Shown: positions 1 through 6,985 of the stretch, one piece after another
Layout: the number at the start of each line of letters is the position of its first letter
How positions within the stretch are numbered: the stretch's first letter is position 1
From: Thermodesulfovibrionales bacterium
GTDB lineage: Bacteria > Nitrospirota > Thermodesulfovibrionia > Thermodesulfovibrionales > UBA1546
Assembly (NCBI GenBank): GCA_919901705.1
Contig: CAKKPR010000159.1
Coordinates: 1-9,024 of the forward strand
Direction: 5' to 3'
Length of the DNA stretch: 9,024 nucleotides
The notes under the pieces: model-generated
What the model was told of the DNA's origin: nothing
Database searches by the model: none
The model's input: only the letters and a program-made list of their open reading frames with translations
Position numbers and translations under genes: made by a program

Positions 1-141
1 ACTGTCAGTATTAATTGTGAGGAATAGCTCATATGGATCATTGAAGTCTTTCGGGAAGGTCGATTTCAATTCAACAAAGTCCTTCTTGCAGAATATTAAT
101 TTAAAAAAATCTGGATCCAAGTATTTATATAGCTTTTTCAT
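1..141 (-). CDS. DUF2971-family protein, N-terminal fragment (runs off left edge)
   Basis: Reading the minus strand from an ATG at 141-139, the frame stays open for 47 codons to base 1. The protein begins MKKLYKYLDPDFFKLIF and contains KDFNDPYELFL near residues 31-41. A KLYKY start followed about 25 residues later by an (S/K)DFNDP(F/Y)E motif is the N-terminal signature I recall for DUF2971, a widespread bacterial family of unknown function. The rest lies outside the window, so completeness cannot be judged. The frame is also open upstream to a stop at 255-253, with another ATG at 204. I chose 141 because the family motif begins directly there. No strong SD is visible: a GAGGTAG lies about 19 bases upstream, too far for 141. 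A weak promoter-like pair (TTGTTT at 227-222, TATGCT at 205-200, 16-base spacer) lies upstream. The gene follows glnE on the same strand after 148 AT-rich bases. Confidence 0.62.
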   Translation of the reverse strand, partial: MKKLYKYLDPDFFKLIFCKKDFVELKSTFPKDFNDPYELFLTINTDS

Positions 142-289
142 ATCTCGGCTAACATATAATCTACCTCGAAGGTATTTTCTGCTTTTACGGTGGAAATATA
201 GCATATTTGGGCAAAAAGAGAAAACAAAAAATCTATCAATCAGAGGTGCAACTTACAGCAAGAAGCTGCTCTTTTTAAAATCGTTACTT

Positions 290-3127
290 TTAAACTACCA
301 AAAGATCATAGATGCTTCTAATCCCGGCCCTTGTCTTTTCAAGATGTCCGATTAATTCTTCCCCATCTTTAAATCCCAAAAATTCGGCAACAGCACTTAA
401 TATATCCACGTCGCTTTTTTTCAGGACATCTTTTTCCCTCAGCCTGAGATAGCTTTCAAGAGTTCTGAAAAATACATAAGCCTTTTTCATAAACCCTGCA
501 TCGGATTTGTTTATTGTTCCTGATTGCTCTAATCTCCCTATCGCATCAAGTGTCCCCTGAACAAGCAGCGAAGGATATTTATTGCAGTTTTTGAGCTGTA
601 GGTACTGGACTGTAAACTCCAGCTCTTCAAGTCCTCCAAATCCAAGTTTAATATCGTAACTCGTTGCGAGCCGATCCTTGCCTTCTGTTTCCTTCGAGAG
701 TTCTTTCTGTATCCTTTCACGCATCGCCCTGATGTCGGATGCAGATATCATACTGCCGTGTTTGATAAGGATATCCTTTGCCATATCAATAAAGCACTCA
801 CCTGTCTTAATATCTCCTGCAACAGGCCTTGCCTTTAAGAGCGCCTGAAATTCCCAGAATGCAGCATTCCCCGAATAATAATCTCTTAGTGCATTCACTG
901 ATGAGACTAAGGCGCCCTTTGTTCCGTCGGGTCTCAGTCTTGTATCAACTTTGTATGCGATTCCTTCGCGGGTATATGAGAGAAGAAGCCTGAGAAGCTT
1001 TTCAGCAATCTTTGTCTGTTCCTCTTTAACATTATCCGGTGAGGCAAAGATAATATCAATATCCGAGTTGAACGTTATTTCTCTGCCCCCGAGTTTGCCA
1101 AAGCCTACTATTGCGAGATTCCCTCCCAGTTCTTCAACGCTTGCAGAAAGTATTGCCTCCGCGGTCTTGCTTAAACCCTTTATAAGTTCTGTCACATCTA
1201 TCTTTTTCTCAAGGAACAACAGGCTGAGCCTTATCTCTTCAACTTGGCGCATAATACGCATTGCATCACTTAAGGCCTGTCCGCCCCTGGTGCTCTTTTT
1301 TAGTTCATCCTTTAATGCATTCAGACTTTTCTTAAGGACGATTTCATGCCCTATGAGTTCAAGATACTCGGGTTTTCTGATAATAGCTTTTGAAAGATAT
1401 TCACTCTGTGAAAAAAGGTTGATAAGGACTGGAACCATGTCTTTATTTTCCTTAAAGAGGTCAAGGTAAGATTCTCTCAAGCTGAGCATCGAGGCAAAGG
1501 CCTGCAGATGATTCAGTGCCATATCAGGGTTGTTGCTTTTAACCGCTGCATCAACAAATACCGGAAGAATCTCGCTTAGTACCCTCCGCCCCCTGAGCGT
1601 CTGGAAATGGCGGGAGGCATCCCTGATATGCTGGATATTGCGCAAGCCCTTTTCCACATCTTTCAGCCCTATCTTGCCCAGATATTCTTTAAGTTCGATG
1701 TCTGAAAGTTCCTCGTCAAACAGCACCACGCCATCTGACAGTTCTTTTTTATCTTCTTTAAAAAGAGAGTCATAGATGTTTCTTGTTTTATTTCTTCTGA
1801 GTTCGAGCTCTGATAAGAAAGAAGTTTTTTCTAAAAACCCCATTTTCCTTGCGAGCGCATTCAGTTCTTTTTCATCGGAAGGCAGGCTGTGTGTCTGCAG
1901 GTCGTTAAGCTGCTGAAGCCTGTGCTCGAGAGTTCTGAGAAACGTGTAGTTGTCTGAAAGCATGGCATAGTCAGCCTGGCCGATAAGATTTTTCTGCAGG
2001 AGCCTGTGCAGCGCTTTTTGCGTGCCCCGTTCTTTTAACAGTGGTTCCCTGCCGGCATAAATGAGCTGCAGGGCCTGTATGAAAAATTCTATCTCTCTTA
2101 TCCCTCCATATCCTCTTTTTATGTCATTTTTTTTGAATGTTGAATCTATCCTTGTCTTTATCTGCCTTATCTCATCTATTGCGCTGTAGTCCAGATATTT
2201 TCTATATACAAATGGTTTGATCATCTCCAGGAATTCATTTCCTAGGGCTAAATCTCCTGCTATTGGCCTTGTCCTTAGGAGCATGGCCCTTTCCCAGGCC
2301 CTGCCCCATGATTCATAGTATGTCTCGTACCCTGATAAAGGCAGCGCCAGGCTTCCCCTTTGGCCTTCCGGCCTTAACCTGAGGTCAACCCTGTATGCAA
2401 AACCGTCCTCTGTATTCATGGATAGAAACCTGTTCAGGTTTTCCCCTAACTTGCAGTAATACTCATGGTTGCTTATCCTGTTGGCATTAATGCCTTGCGG
2501 TGTTCTTACCCCTGATGTTTCCCCTTCTGAGGTCCCATACACAAGGATCAGGTCCACATCAGAGCTGAAGTTAAGCTCTTCGCTCCCGAGTTTTCCGAGG
2601 GAGATGACTGTAAAGGCATCATTTTTCGGTTCGCCATATGTCTCATTCAGGGTTTTCTTTAAAACTTCTAAGGACTCATTAATTATCGTATCTGCAAGCA
2701 TGCTCAGTTCAAGCATGGTTTCTATGAGGTCAGACTTTTTAAGAATATCCCGCAGGGTTATTCTGAGCAGTTCTTTTTTCCTGAACTTACGAACAACCCT
2801 CATATGCTCCGGGTTATTCTCAAATTGTTCTTTTAAAGAGGCTGAAAGGATTTCTCTGTCCGGGGGGGTATTTATGTCAGCGAGGGTGTCAAAAAGGATA
2901 TCAGGATTTGAGACGCAGAAGACCGACAGGAACTGGCTGTAACTAAAGAGGAGGGATATTGGTCCAATGTGCGCCTCAAGTTTTTCTATACCTTCGGGGT
3001 TATTATCACAGAATGTTGAGAGGTTTTTAAAAGCCCTTTCAGGGTCAGGCGTTGAGAGCGCAGCTGACTTAATCAGTTTTTCCATAAGTAATTGTTGCAT
3101 GAAATGGCTGAATTCAACAAGGGGCAT
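290..3127 (-). CDS. glnE: Bifunctional [glutamine synthetase] adenylyltransferase/adenylyl-L-tyrosine phosphorylase
   Basis: This cytosolic enzyme adds AMP to, and phosphorolytically removes it from, a tyrosine of glutamine synthetase under PII control, tuning ammonium assimilation. At 945 residues it is close to the E. coli length (946). Two nucleotidyltransferase modules are visible. The N-terminal adenylyl-removase half has GKLGSEELNFSSDVDL (178-193; metal-binding D190 and D192), RVDLRLRPEG (246-255) and GGIREIEF (341-348). The C-terminal adenylyltransferase half has GFGKLGGREITFNSDIDI (675-692; D689 and D691), VDTRLRPDG (727-735) and GGLEELEF (831-838). A helical linker joins them. All metal-binding acids expected by family comparison appear present, so both activities are plausible. 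The ATG at 3127 is the first possible start after an in-frame stop. No clear SD precedes it, so a start at M10 or M15 remains possible. It is transcribed divergently from the rhomboid gene. Confidence 0.95.
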   Translation of the reverse strand: MPLVEFSHFMQQLLMEKLIKSAALSTPDPERAFKNLSTFCDNNPEGIEKLEAHIGPISLLFSYSQFLSVFCVSNPDILFDTLADINTPPDREILSASLKEQFENNPEHMRVVRKFRKKELLRITLRDILKKSDLIETMLELSMLADTIINESLEVLKKTLNETYGEPKNDAFTVISLGKLGSEELNFSSDVDLILVYGTSEGETSGVRTPQGINANRISNHEYYCKLGENLNRFLSMNTEDGFAYRVDLRLRPEGQRGSLALPLSGYETYYESWGRAWERAMLLRTRPIAGDLALGNEFLEMIKPFVYRKYLDYSAIDEIRQIKTRIDSTFKKNDIKRGYGGIREIEFFIQALQLIYAGREPLLKERGTQKALHRLLQKNLIGQADYAMLSDNYTFLRTLEHRLQQLNDLQTHSLPSDEKELNALARKMGFLEKTSFLSELELRRNKTRNIYDSLFKEDKKELSDGVVLFDEELSDIELKEYLGKIGLKDVEKGLRNIQHIRDASRHFQTLRGRRVLSEILPVFVDAAVKSNNPDMALNHLQAFASMLSLRESYLDLFKENKDMVPVLINLFSQSEYLSKAIIRKPEYLELIGHEIVLKKSLNALKDELKKSTRGGQALSDAMRIMRQVEEIRLSLLFLEKKIDVTELIKGLSKTAEAILSASVEELGGNLAIVGFGKLGGREITFNSDIDIIFASPDNVKEEQTKIAEKLLRLLLSYTREGIAYKVDTRLRPDGTKGALVSSVNALRDYYSGNAAFWEFQALLKARPVAGDIKTGECFIDMAKDILIKHGSMISASDIRAMRERIQKELSKETEGKDRLATSYDIKLGFGGLEELEFTVQYLQLKNCNKYPSLLVQGTLDAIGRLEQSGTINKSDAGFMKKAYVFFRTLESYLRLREKDVLKKSDVDILSAVAEFLGFKDGEELIGHLEKTRAGIRSIYDLLVV

Positions 3128-3148
3128 ATTGCCAGCGTGGTGTTATAT

Positions 3149-3178
3149 TTGACCATAAAGAATTAATTGAGGTAGTAT
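3149..3178 (+). promoter_or_regulatory. Candidate sigma-70-type promoter for the rhomboid operon
   Basis: TTGACC (3149-3154, five of six matches to the -35 consensus) is followed after 18 bases by TAGTAT (3173-3178, four of six). It sits in the 78-base gap between the divergent glnE and rhomboid genes and would start RNA near 3185, about 20 bases before the TTG start. TATTAT at 3176-3181 is a better -10 but is spaced 21 bases from the -35. No comparably good promoter was seen for glnE on the other strand. Confidence 0.4.
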
Positions 3179-3195
3179 TATTAGTAAAGAGGCAT

Positions 3196-3200
3196 GAGGT
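3196..3200 (+). promoter_or_regulatory. Ribosome binding site fixing the TTG start of the rhomboid gene
   Basis: GAGGT at 3196-3200 ends five bases before the TTG at 3206. The only nearby ATG (3194) is followed at once by a stop (ATG AGG TAA), so it cannot start the gene. The SD therefore supports initiation at TTG. Confidence 0.6.
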
Positions 3201-3205
3201 AAGAA

Positions 3206-3877
3206 TTGATTCCATTTAAAGATGATAACCCGTCAAGCACATTCCCTTTTGTAACGACCTTGATAATTACCGCAAACATACTGGTCTATTTATGGGAATT
3301 GATGTCACCTTACGGAGAGAAATATATTGTCTATAGTTATGGTGCAATTCCCTCGAACCTTATATCTTTTAATACGATGCAGCCATTACATCCGGTACTT
3401 ACGATATTCTCGGCTATGTTCCTTCATGGCGGCTTGTTGCATATCGGAGGTAACATGCTTTTTCTCTGGATATTTGGTGATAACATTGAGGACATGCTGG
3501 GACACTTCAGATTCTTTATTTTTTATTTAGCATGCGGTGTTTTAGCTTCTTACGCGCACGCAATAGCATCCCCTTCATCCACAGTTCCAATGATAGGTGC
3601 AAGCGGTGCAATTGCCGGTGTTTTGGGGGCATACATTGTTTTGTTCCCGAAGGCAAGGGTTTACACATTGATATTTTTGGGATTTTTTATTGAGGTTATC
3701 AAAATTCCAGCCTTGATAGTTATTGGATTTTGGGCTATTATACAGGTTGTCAACGGGCTTTTGACCCAGGGGATTGCAGCACAAGGAGGGGTCGCGTGGT
3801 TCGCCCATGTCGGGGGGTTCCTGGTGGGGCTTCTGACAATTAAACTCTGGTTACCCAAGAGGAGGTTTAGAGAGTGA
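3206..3877 (+). CDS. Rhomboid family intramembrane serine protease
   Basis: This is a polytopic inner-membrane protease that cleaves transmembrane segments of other proteins; its substrates are unknown. The 223-residue protein shows the catalytic serine in GASGA (131-135; S133) and the catalytic histidine in AHVGG (200-204; H201). It also has LLHIGGN (77-83), whose H79 and N83 match the oxyanion-hole pair of E. coli GlpG by spacing. Hydrophobic segments lie at about 14-32, 62-90, 102-120, 129-147, 153-183 and 199-215, fitting a six-helix core with no extra cytoplasmic domain. The N-terminus MIPFKDDNP is typical of a bacterial rhomboid subfamily and begins exactly at the TTG, which a GAGGT SD supports. 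Its stop overlaps the next gene by four bases, so the two are probably translationally coupled. All key residues are present, so it is probably active. Confidence 0.93.
   Translation: MIPFKDDNPSSTFPFVTTLIITANILVYLWELMSPYGEKYIVYSYGAIPSNLISFNTMQPLHPVLTIFSAMFLHGGLLHIGGNMLFLWIFGDNIEDMLGHFRFFIFYLACGVLASYAHAIASPSSTVPMIGASGAIAGVLGAYIVLFPKARVYTLIFLGFFIEVIKIPALIVIGFWAIIQVVNGLLTQGIAAQGGVAWFAHVGGFLVGLLTIKLWLPKRRFRE
3860..3866 (+). promoter_or_regulatory. Strong Shine-Dalgarno for the overlapping GTG-started gene
   Basis: A full AGGAGGT lies inside the last codons of the rhomboid gene, seven bases before the GTG at 3874. It supports a GTG start that overlaps the rhomboid TGA stop and suggests efficient independent or coupled initiation. 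Confidence 0.75.
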
Positions 3878-4791
3878 TAGTAGGCTGTCCGAAATGTAAA
3901 ACAAAGCTTAAGGTTGCGGATGAAAAACTCACACCTGAAGGTGTACGGTTCAAATGCCCCAAGTGCAGCACAGTGCTCCTGGTAAAAAAACCTGCAGTGC
4001 AGATAAAACCTTTGGAGAATAAGCTTATTGTTGCGCATGAAAACCCTGCAATCGTTGAGAGGATAAACAAATTACTGACACAAAAAGGTTACGCGGTCAT
4101 TGTTTCATATGATGGAATAGATACAATGATTAAGGCTATAAAAGAACTCCCATTCCTTGCGATCCTTGATGTTGCACTTCCAAAGATATACGGGTTTGAG
4201 GTTTGCAAGAGACTGAAAGAGCGGGCAGAAACAAAAGCAATAAAGGTCATACTTATAAGTTCGATTTACGATAAAACCAGATACAGAAGAGAGCCAATCT
4301 CCTTGTACGGAGCTGACGATTATATTGAGGAGCACGAGATAGAAGATTTGCTCATGGATAAAATTGATGTATTAAGAGGTGTAAAGCCGAAAGAAGAGAT
4401 TGCGGAAAAGCCAAAAGAGCCGGTTTTTGAAAAACCGCAGCAAAAGGTTGAAATGCCGGCGCCGCTCAAAGTTGAAACAACTCTTAAGGCAGCAGCCCCT
4501 CAAGCAGCACCGCCCCCAAAACCGGAAATAAAAGTAGAGGCAGATGAAGCAGTAGAGAAAGCGCGCCGGTTGGCCAGGACTATTATATCTGATATTTATC
4601 TTTACAGTTCTTCAAAAATGGAGAACGCAATAAAAAATAACAATTTTTACACTGTGTTTGCCTCTGAAGTTAAAGAGGGGACGAAGCTTTATGATGGCAG
4701 AATACCGCAGGAAGTCCGGAATAAAGGCAATTTTTTCCGCGAGGCTATTGATAATTTTATAGAAAACAAGAAGAAAGTCTTAAAAATCTAA
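3874..4791 (+). CDS. Zinc-ribbon / receiver-like protein with conserved C-terminal domain
   Basis: The 305-residue soluble protein has three parts. Residues 1-36 form an MJ0042-type zinc ribbon with CPKC (C5, C8) and CPKC (C28, C31). Residues 49-168 resemble a CheY-like receiver: the phospho-acceptor Asp is in LAILDV (D99), followed by a VILISS strand (125-130) and GADDY (146-150). After a Pro/Ala/Lys-rich linker (about 170-225), residues 228-305 form a predicted helical module beginning ADEAVEKARRLARTIISDI. Similar modules follow zinc ribbons or receivers in deltaproteobacterial-type proteins, as far as I recall; its function is unknown to me. The receiver looks degenerate: the usual acidic pair before the first loop reads His55-Glu56, and the conserved Lys after ADDY is Glu (E153). 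Phosphorylation is therefore doubtful, and the domain may bind partners instead. There is no DNA-binding output domain. The GTG overlaps the rhomboid stop (GTGA) and has a strong SD. Confidence 0.85.
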   Translation: MIVGCPKCKTKLKVADEKLTPEGVRFKCPKCSTVLLVKKPAVQIKPLENKLIVAHENPAIVERINKLLTQKGYAVIVSYDGIDTMIKAIKELPFLAILDVALPKIYGFEVCKRLKERAETKAIKVILISSIYDKTRYRREPISLYGADDYIEEHEIEDLLMDKIDVLRGVKPKEEIAEKPKEPVFEKPQQKVEMPAPLKVETTLKAAAPQAAPPPKPEIKVEADEAVEKARRLARTIISDIYLYSSSKMENAIKNNNFYTVFASEVKEGTKLYDGRIPQEVRNKGNFFREAIDNFIENKKKVLKI

Positions 4792-4861
4792 AAATAGAAG
4801 CAAAGAAGAGAAAGAAAGAGTTTTAGCGAGATTTCAAGGTTTTTATCCGTTTTAACTCCCC

Positions 4862-4890
4862 TTGCCTTAAAGACCATCTTTTAGTATATT
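4862..4890 (+). promoter_or_regulatory. Sigma-70-type promoter of groES-groEL
   Basis: TTGCCT (4862-4867, four of six) and TATATT (4885-4890, five of six) are separated by an optimal 17 bases. The -10 box overlaps the first two bases of the CIRCE element, and transcription would start near 4897 inside it. This geometry allows HrcA to block RNA polymerase directly. The preceding 70 bases after the zinc-ribbon gene are purine-rich and show no hairpin terminator. Confidence 0.75.
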
Positions 4891-4915
4891 AGCACTCTCT
4901 GGCAATGAGTGCTAA
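4889..4915 (+). promoter_or_regulatory. CIRCE operator (HrcA binding site)
   Basis: A perfect inverted repeat, TTAGCACTC (4889-4897), a nine-base spacer, then GAGTGCTAA (4907-4915), matches the CIRCE consensus exactly. CIRCE is bound by the repressor HrcA, whose activity depends on GroEL, giving feedback control of the chaperonin operon. The hrcA gene is not in this window but must be expected elsewhere in the genome. Confidence 0.97.
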
Positions 4916-4925
4916 TAATTCTAAA

Positions 4926-4944
4926 GCCCCGATATTATCGGGGC
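4926..4944 (+). promoter_or_regulatory. Leader hairpin between CIRCE and groES
   Basis: GCCCCGAT (4926-4933), loop ATT, ATCGGGGC (4937-4944) forms a perfect 8-bp GC-rich stem. It lies in the groES 5' leader, 37 bases before the chosen start. No U-tract follows (the next bases are agctatcagttaaaaa), so it is unlikely to be a normal intrinsic terminator. It may stabilise the mRNA or tune read-through; its role is inferred. Confidence 0.55.
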
Positions 4945-4966
4945 AGCTATCAGTTAAAAATATAAG

Positions 4967-4973
4967 AAAGGAG
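4967..4973 (+). promoter_or_regulatory. Ribosome binding site deciding the groES start
   Basis: AAAGGAG at 4967-4973 is eight bases from the ATG at 4982 but only two from the ATG at 4976. The second ATG is therefore preferred, which also gives the family-typical N-terminus MKFKPLRDRV. Confidence 0.75.
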
Positions 4974-4981
4974 ACATGTTT

Positions 4982-5272
4982 ATGAAGTTTAAACCACTTA
5001 GAGACAGGGTATTTGTCAAATATTCCTCGGAAGAGGAAAAGACAGCGGGCGGTCTTTACATACCCGATGCAGCAAAGGAAAAACCGCAGAAAGGCACAGT
5101 AATAGCAGTAGGAACAGGAAGGGTGACAGACGATGGCAAACGGCAGCCCATGGAGATTAAGGTAGGGGATACGATACTTTTTGACAAGTATTCAGGCTCA
5201 AAGATCAAGATGGACAATGAGGAGTATCTCATAATAAGAGAAGAAGACATACTGGGAATCGTAGAAGGATAA
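4982..5272 (+). CDS. groES: Co-chaperonin GroES (Hsp10)
   Basis: GroES forms the heptameric lid that closes the GroEL folding chamber in the cytosol. The 96-residue product is of normal length. It shows the N-terminal strand KFKPLRDRVFVKY (2-14), the mobile loop with GGLYIP (23-28) that contacts the GroEL apical domain, GTVIAVGTGR (38-47), VGDTILFDKYSG (61-72) and the C-terminal EEYLIIREEDILGIVE (80-95). An upstream in-frame ATG at 4976 would add only Met-Phe and is too close to the SD. Transcription is driven by the promoter and CIRCE site just upstream, and groEL follows after 79 bases, forming the usual operon. Confidence 0.97.
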   Translation: MKFKPLRDRVFVKYSSEEEKTAGGLYIPDAAKEKPQKGTVIAVGTGRVTDDGKRQPMEIKVGDTILFDKYSGSKIKMDNEEYLIIREEDILGIVEG

Positions 5273-5300
5273 AAAAGCAGGTCGGTACGACTCGCAACCG

Positions 5301-5325
5301 AGCTGACAGCTATAAGCTTTCAGCT
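5301..5325 (+). repeat. Imperfect hairpin / repeat copy in the groES-groEL gap
   Basis: AGCTGA (5301-5306) pairs with TCAGCT (5320-5325). After one mismatch, AGCT (5308-5311) pairs with AGCT (5315-5318) around a three-base loop. The sequence AGCTATAAGCTTTCAGC (5308-5324) matches the copy after groEL at 16 of 17 positions. It lies upstream of the groEL SD (AAGGAGG, 5337-5343) and could modulate processing or relative expression of the two genes, which is inference. Confidence 0.5.
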
Positions 5326-5351
5326 TTAAATTAAAGAAGGAGGATTTACAA

Positions 5352-6980
5352 ATGGCTAAACAGCTTCTTTTTGATGAAGCAGCAAGGCATGAAATACTCA
5401 AAGGAGTGAGCATGCTTACAGATGCAGTAAAGGCGACACTCGGACCAAAGGGGAGGAATGCAATCCTTGATAAAAAATATGGCGCGCCGACAATTACAAA
5501 AGACGGCGTTACCGTTGCAAAGGAGATAGAGCTTAAGGATCCTTATCAGAATATGGGCGCACAGCTTGTAAGAGAAGTGGCATCAAAAACATCCGATGTA
5601 GCCGGCGACGGCACAACAACAGCAACTGTGCTTGCGCATGCTATTTACAGAGAAGGCATGAAGCACGTTGTAGCAGGTGCAAACCCGATGGATATTAAGA
5701 GGGGAATTGAAAAAGCAGTAGAGGTGGTTATAGATGAGCTTAAGAAAATGAGCAAACCTGTTGCTGACAAGAAAGAGATAGCACAGGTTGGAACAATTTC
5801 TGCAAACAGCGATCCGTCTATCGGCGAGCTGATTGCAGAGGCAATGGACAAGGTTGGGAAAGACGGCGTAATTACGGTTGAAGAGGCTAAAAGCATGGCA
5901 ACAACACTTGATGTTGTTGAGGGTATGCAGTTTGACAGGGGATATATTTCTCCTTATTTCATAACAGACCCTGAGCGCATGGAATGTATACTTGAGGACG
6001 TATTTATACTCATCCATGAAAAGAAGATTTCAAACATGAAGGACCTTCTTCCGATACTTGAACAGACAGCAAAGATGGGGAAACCGTTGATGATTATTTC
6101 TGAGGAAGTTGAAGGTGAAGCCCTGGCAACCTTGGTTGTGAATAAATTGCGCGGCACGATCCAGGTCTGTGCTGTTAAGGCCCCTGGTTTTGGCGATAGA
6201 AGAAAGGCAATGCTCGAAGACATCGCAACCCTTACAGGCGGCACACTGATAGCAGAAGACCTTGGTATTAAGCTTGAGAGTATAAAGATTGCTGATCTCG
6301 GAAGGGCAAAAAAGATTACGGTTGACAAGGAAAACACAACTATTGTTGAAGGCGCCGGAGACCATGCAAAGATTCAGGGAAGGGTAAAACAGATAAAGGC
6401 ACAGATAGAGGAAACAACCTCTGATTATGATAAGGAAAAACTGCAGGAGCGGCTTGCAAAGATAGTTGGCGGAGTTGCGGTTATCAATGTCGGAGCTGCA
6501 ACCGAAACAGAGATGAAGGAGAAAAAGGCAAGAGTTGAGGATGCACTCCATGCAACAAGGGCTGCTGTTGAAGAAGGCATAGTCCCCGGCGGAGGCATTG
6601 CATTTCTCAGGACCCTGCCTGCCCTCAATAAACTTAAACTGGAGACTGACCAGCAGGTAGGCGTTGAGATTGTAAAAAAGGCCCTTGAAGAGCCAATAAG
6701 ACAGATTGTCAATAATGCAGGGCTTGAAGGTTCTGTGGTTGTCGAGAAGGTTAAAAACTCAAAAGAGATAAACTATGGATTTGATGCAGATAAGGAAGAG
6801 TATGTTGATATGATAAAGGCAGGGATTATAGACCCGACAAAGGTGACAAGAACTGCGCTTCAGAATGCTGCTTCTGTTGCAGCTTTGATGCTTACAACCG
6901 CTGTTATGATTACAGACATACAGGAAGAAAAACCTGAGGCGCCTGGAATGCCGTCTGGCGGAATGGGCGGAATGTATTAA
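5352..6980 (+). CDS. groEL: Chaperonin GroEL (Hsp60)
   Basis: GroEL is the ATP-driven tetradecameric folding chamber of the cytosol and works with GroES. The 542-residue protein is complete and of typical length. ATP-site features are present: GPKGRNA (31-37), TKDGVTVAKEIEL (49-61; D51), GDGTTT (85-90; D86) and ARVEDALHATRAAVEEG (393-409; D397), which match E. coli D52, D87 and D398 offset by one. The apical domain spans roughly 190-375. The C-terminus PSGGMGGMY is the flexible Gly/Met-rich tail of bacterial group I chaperonins. A strong SD (AAGGAGG) sits eight bases before the ATG. It is co-transcribed with groES under CIRCE control and is followed by a clear terminator. Nothing suggests it is a divergent paralogue. 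Confidence 0.98.
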   Translation: MAKQLLFDEAARHEILKGVSMLTDAVKATLGPKGRNAILDKKYGAPTITKDGVTVAKEIELKDPYQNMGAQLVREVASKTSDVAGDGTTTATVLAHAIYREGMKHVVAGANPMDIKRGIEKAVEVVIDELKKMSKPVADKKEIAQVGTISANSDPSIGELIAEAMDKVGKDGVITVEEAKSMATTLDVVEGMQFDRGYISPYFITDPERMECILEDVFILIHEKKISNMKDLLPILEQTAKMGKPLMIISEEVEGEALATLVVNKLRGTIQVCAVKAPGFGDRRKAMLEDIATLTGGTLIAEDLGIKLESIKIADLGRAKKITVDKENTTIVEGAGDHAKIQGRVKQIKAQIEETTSDYDKEKLQERLAKIVGGVAVINVGAATETEMKEKKARVEDALHATRAAVEEGIVPGGGIAFLRTLPALNKLKLETDQQVGVEIVKKALEEPIRQIVNNAGLEGSVVVEKVKNSKEINYGFDADKEEYVDMIKAGIIDPTKVTRTALQNAASVAALMLTTAVMITDIQEEKPEAPGMPSGGMGGMY

Positions 6981-6985
6981 AGGAT

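Noticed and set aside
242..275. Small CAGC/GCTG stem downstream of glnE on the minus strand as a terminator
   Set aside because: The stem is only about five pairs with no adjacent U-tract, so it is too weak to call.
17..355. Plus-strand 112-codon open frame at the left edge
   Set aside because: It is antisense to both the DUF2971 fragment and the glnE 3' end, has no recognisable motif or SD, and its composition is Lys/Leu/Ser-rich as expected for an AT-rich shadow frame.
951..2942. Several plus-strand open frames of 80-170 codons opposite glnE
   Set aside because: glnE is a full-length, motif-complete gene; these Ser/Leu-rich frames are its mirror image and match no family I recognise.
4796..4825. 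Purine-rich run after the zinc-ribbon gene
   Set aside because: It is low-complexity sequence with no inverted repeat, unit period or start codon context, so no function can be supported.
4926..4944. Leader hairpin as an intrinsic terminator
   Set aside because: It lacks a following U-tract, and termination here would abolish groES expression.
4976..4981. Earlier ATG as the groES start
   Set aside because: It would lie only two bases from the SD and add a non-family Met-Phe; the ATG at 4982 has correct spacing.
5276..5325. Possible tRNA or small RNA in the groES-groEL gap
   Set aside because: There is a local hairpin but no cloverleaf, T-loop or acceptor stem; the spacer is short and better explained as a repeat-like intergenic element.
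5583..6712. Minus-strand open frames of 80-170 codons opposite groEL
   Set aside because: They are shadows of the highly conserved groEL coding sequence, with Ser/Cys-rich compositions and no start signals.
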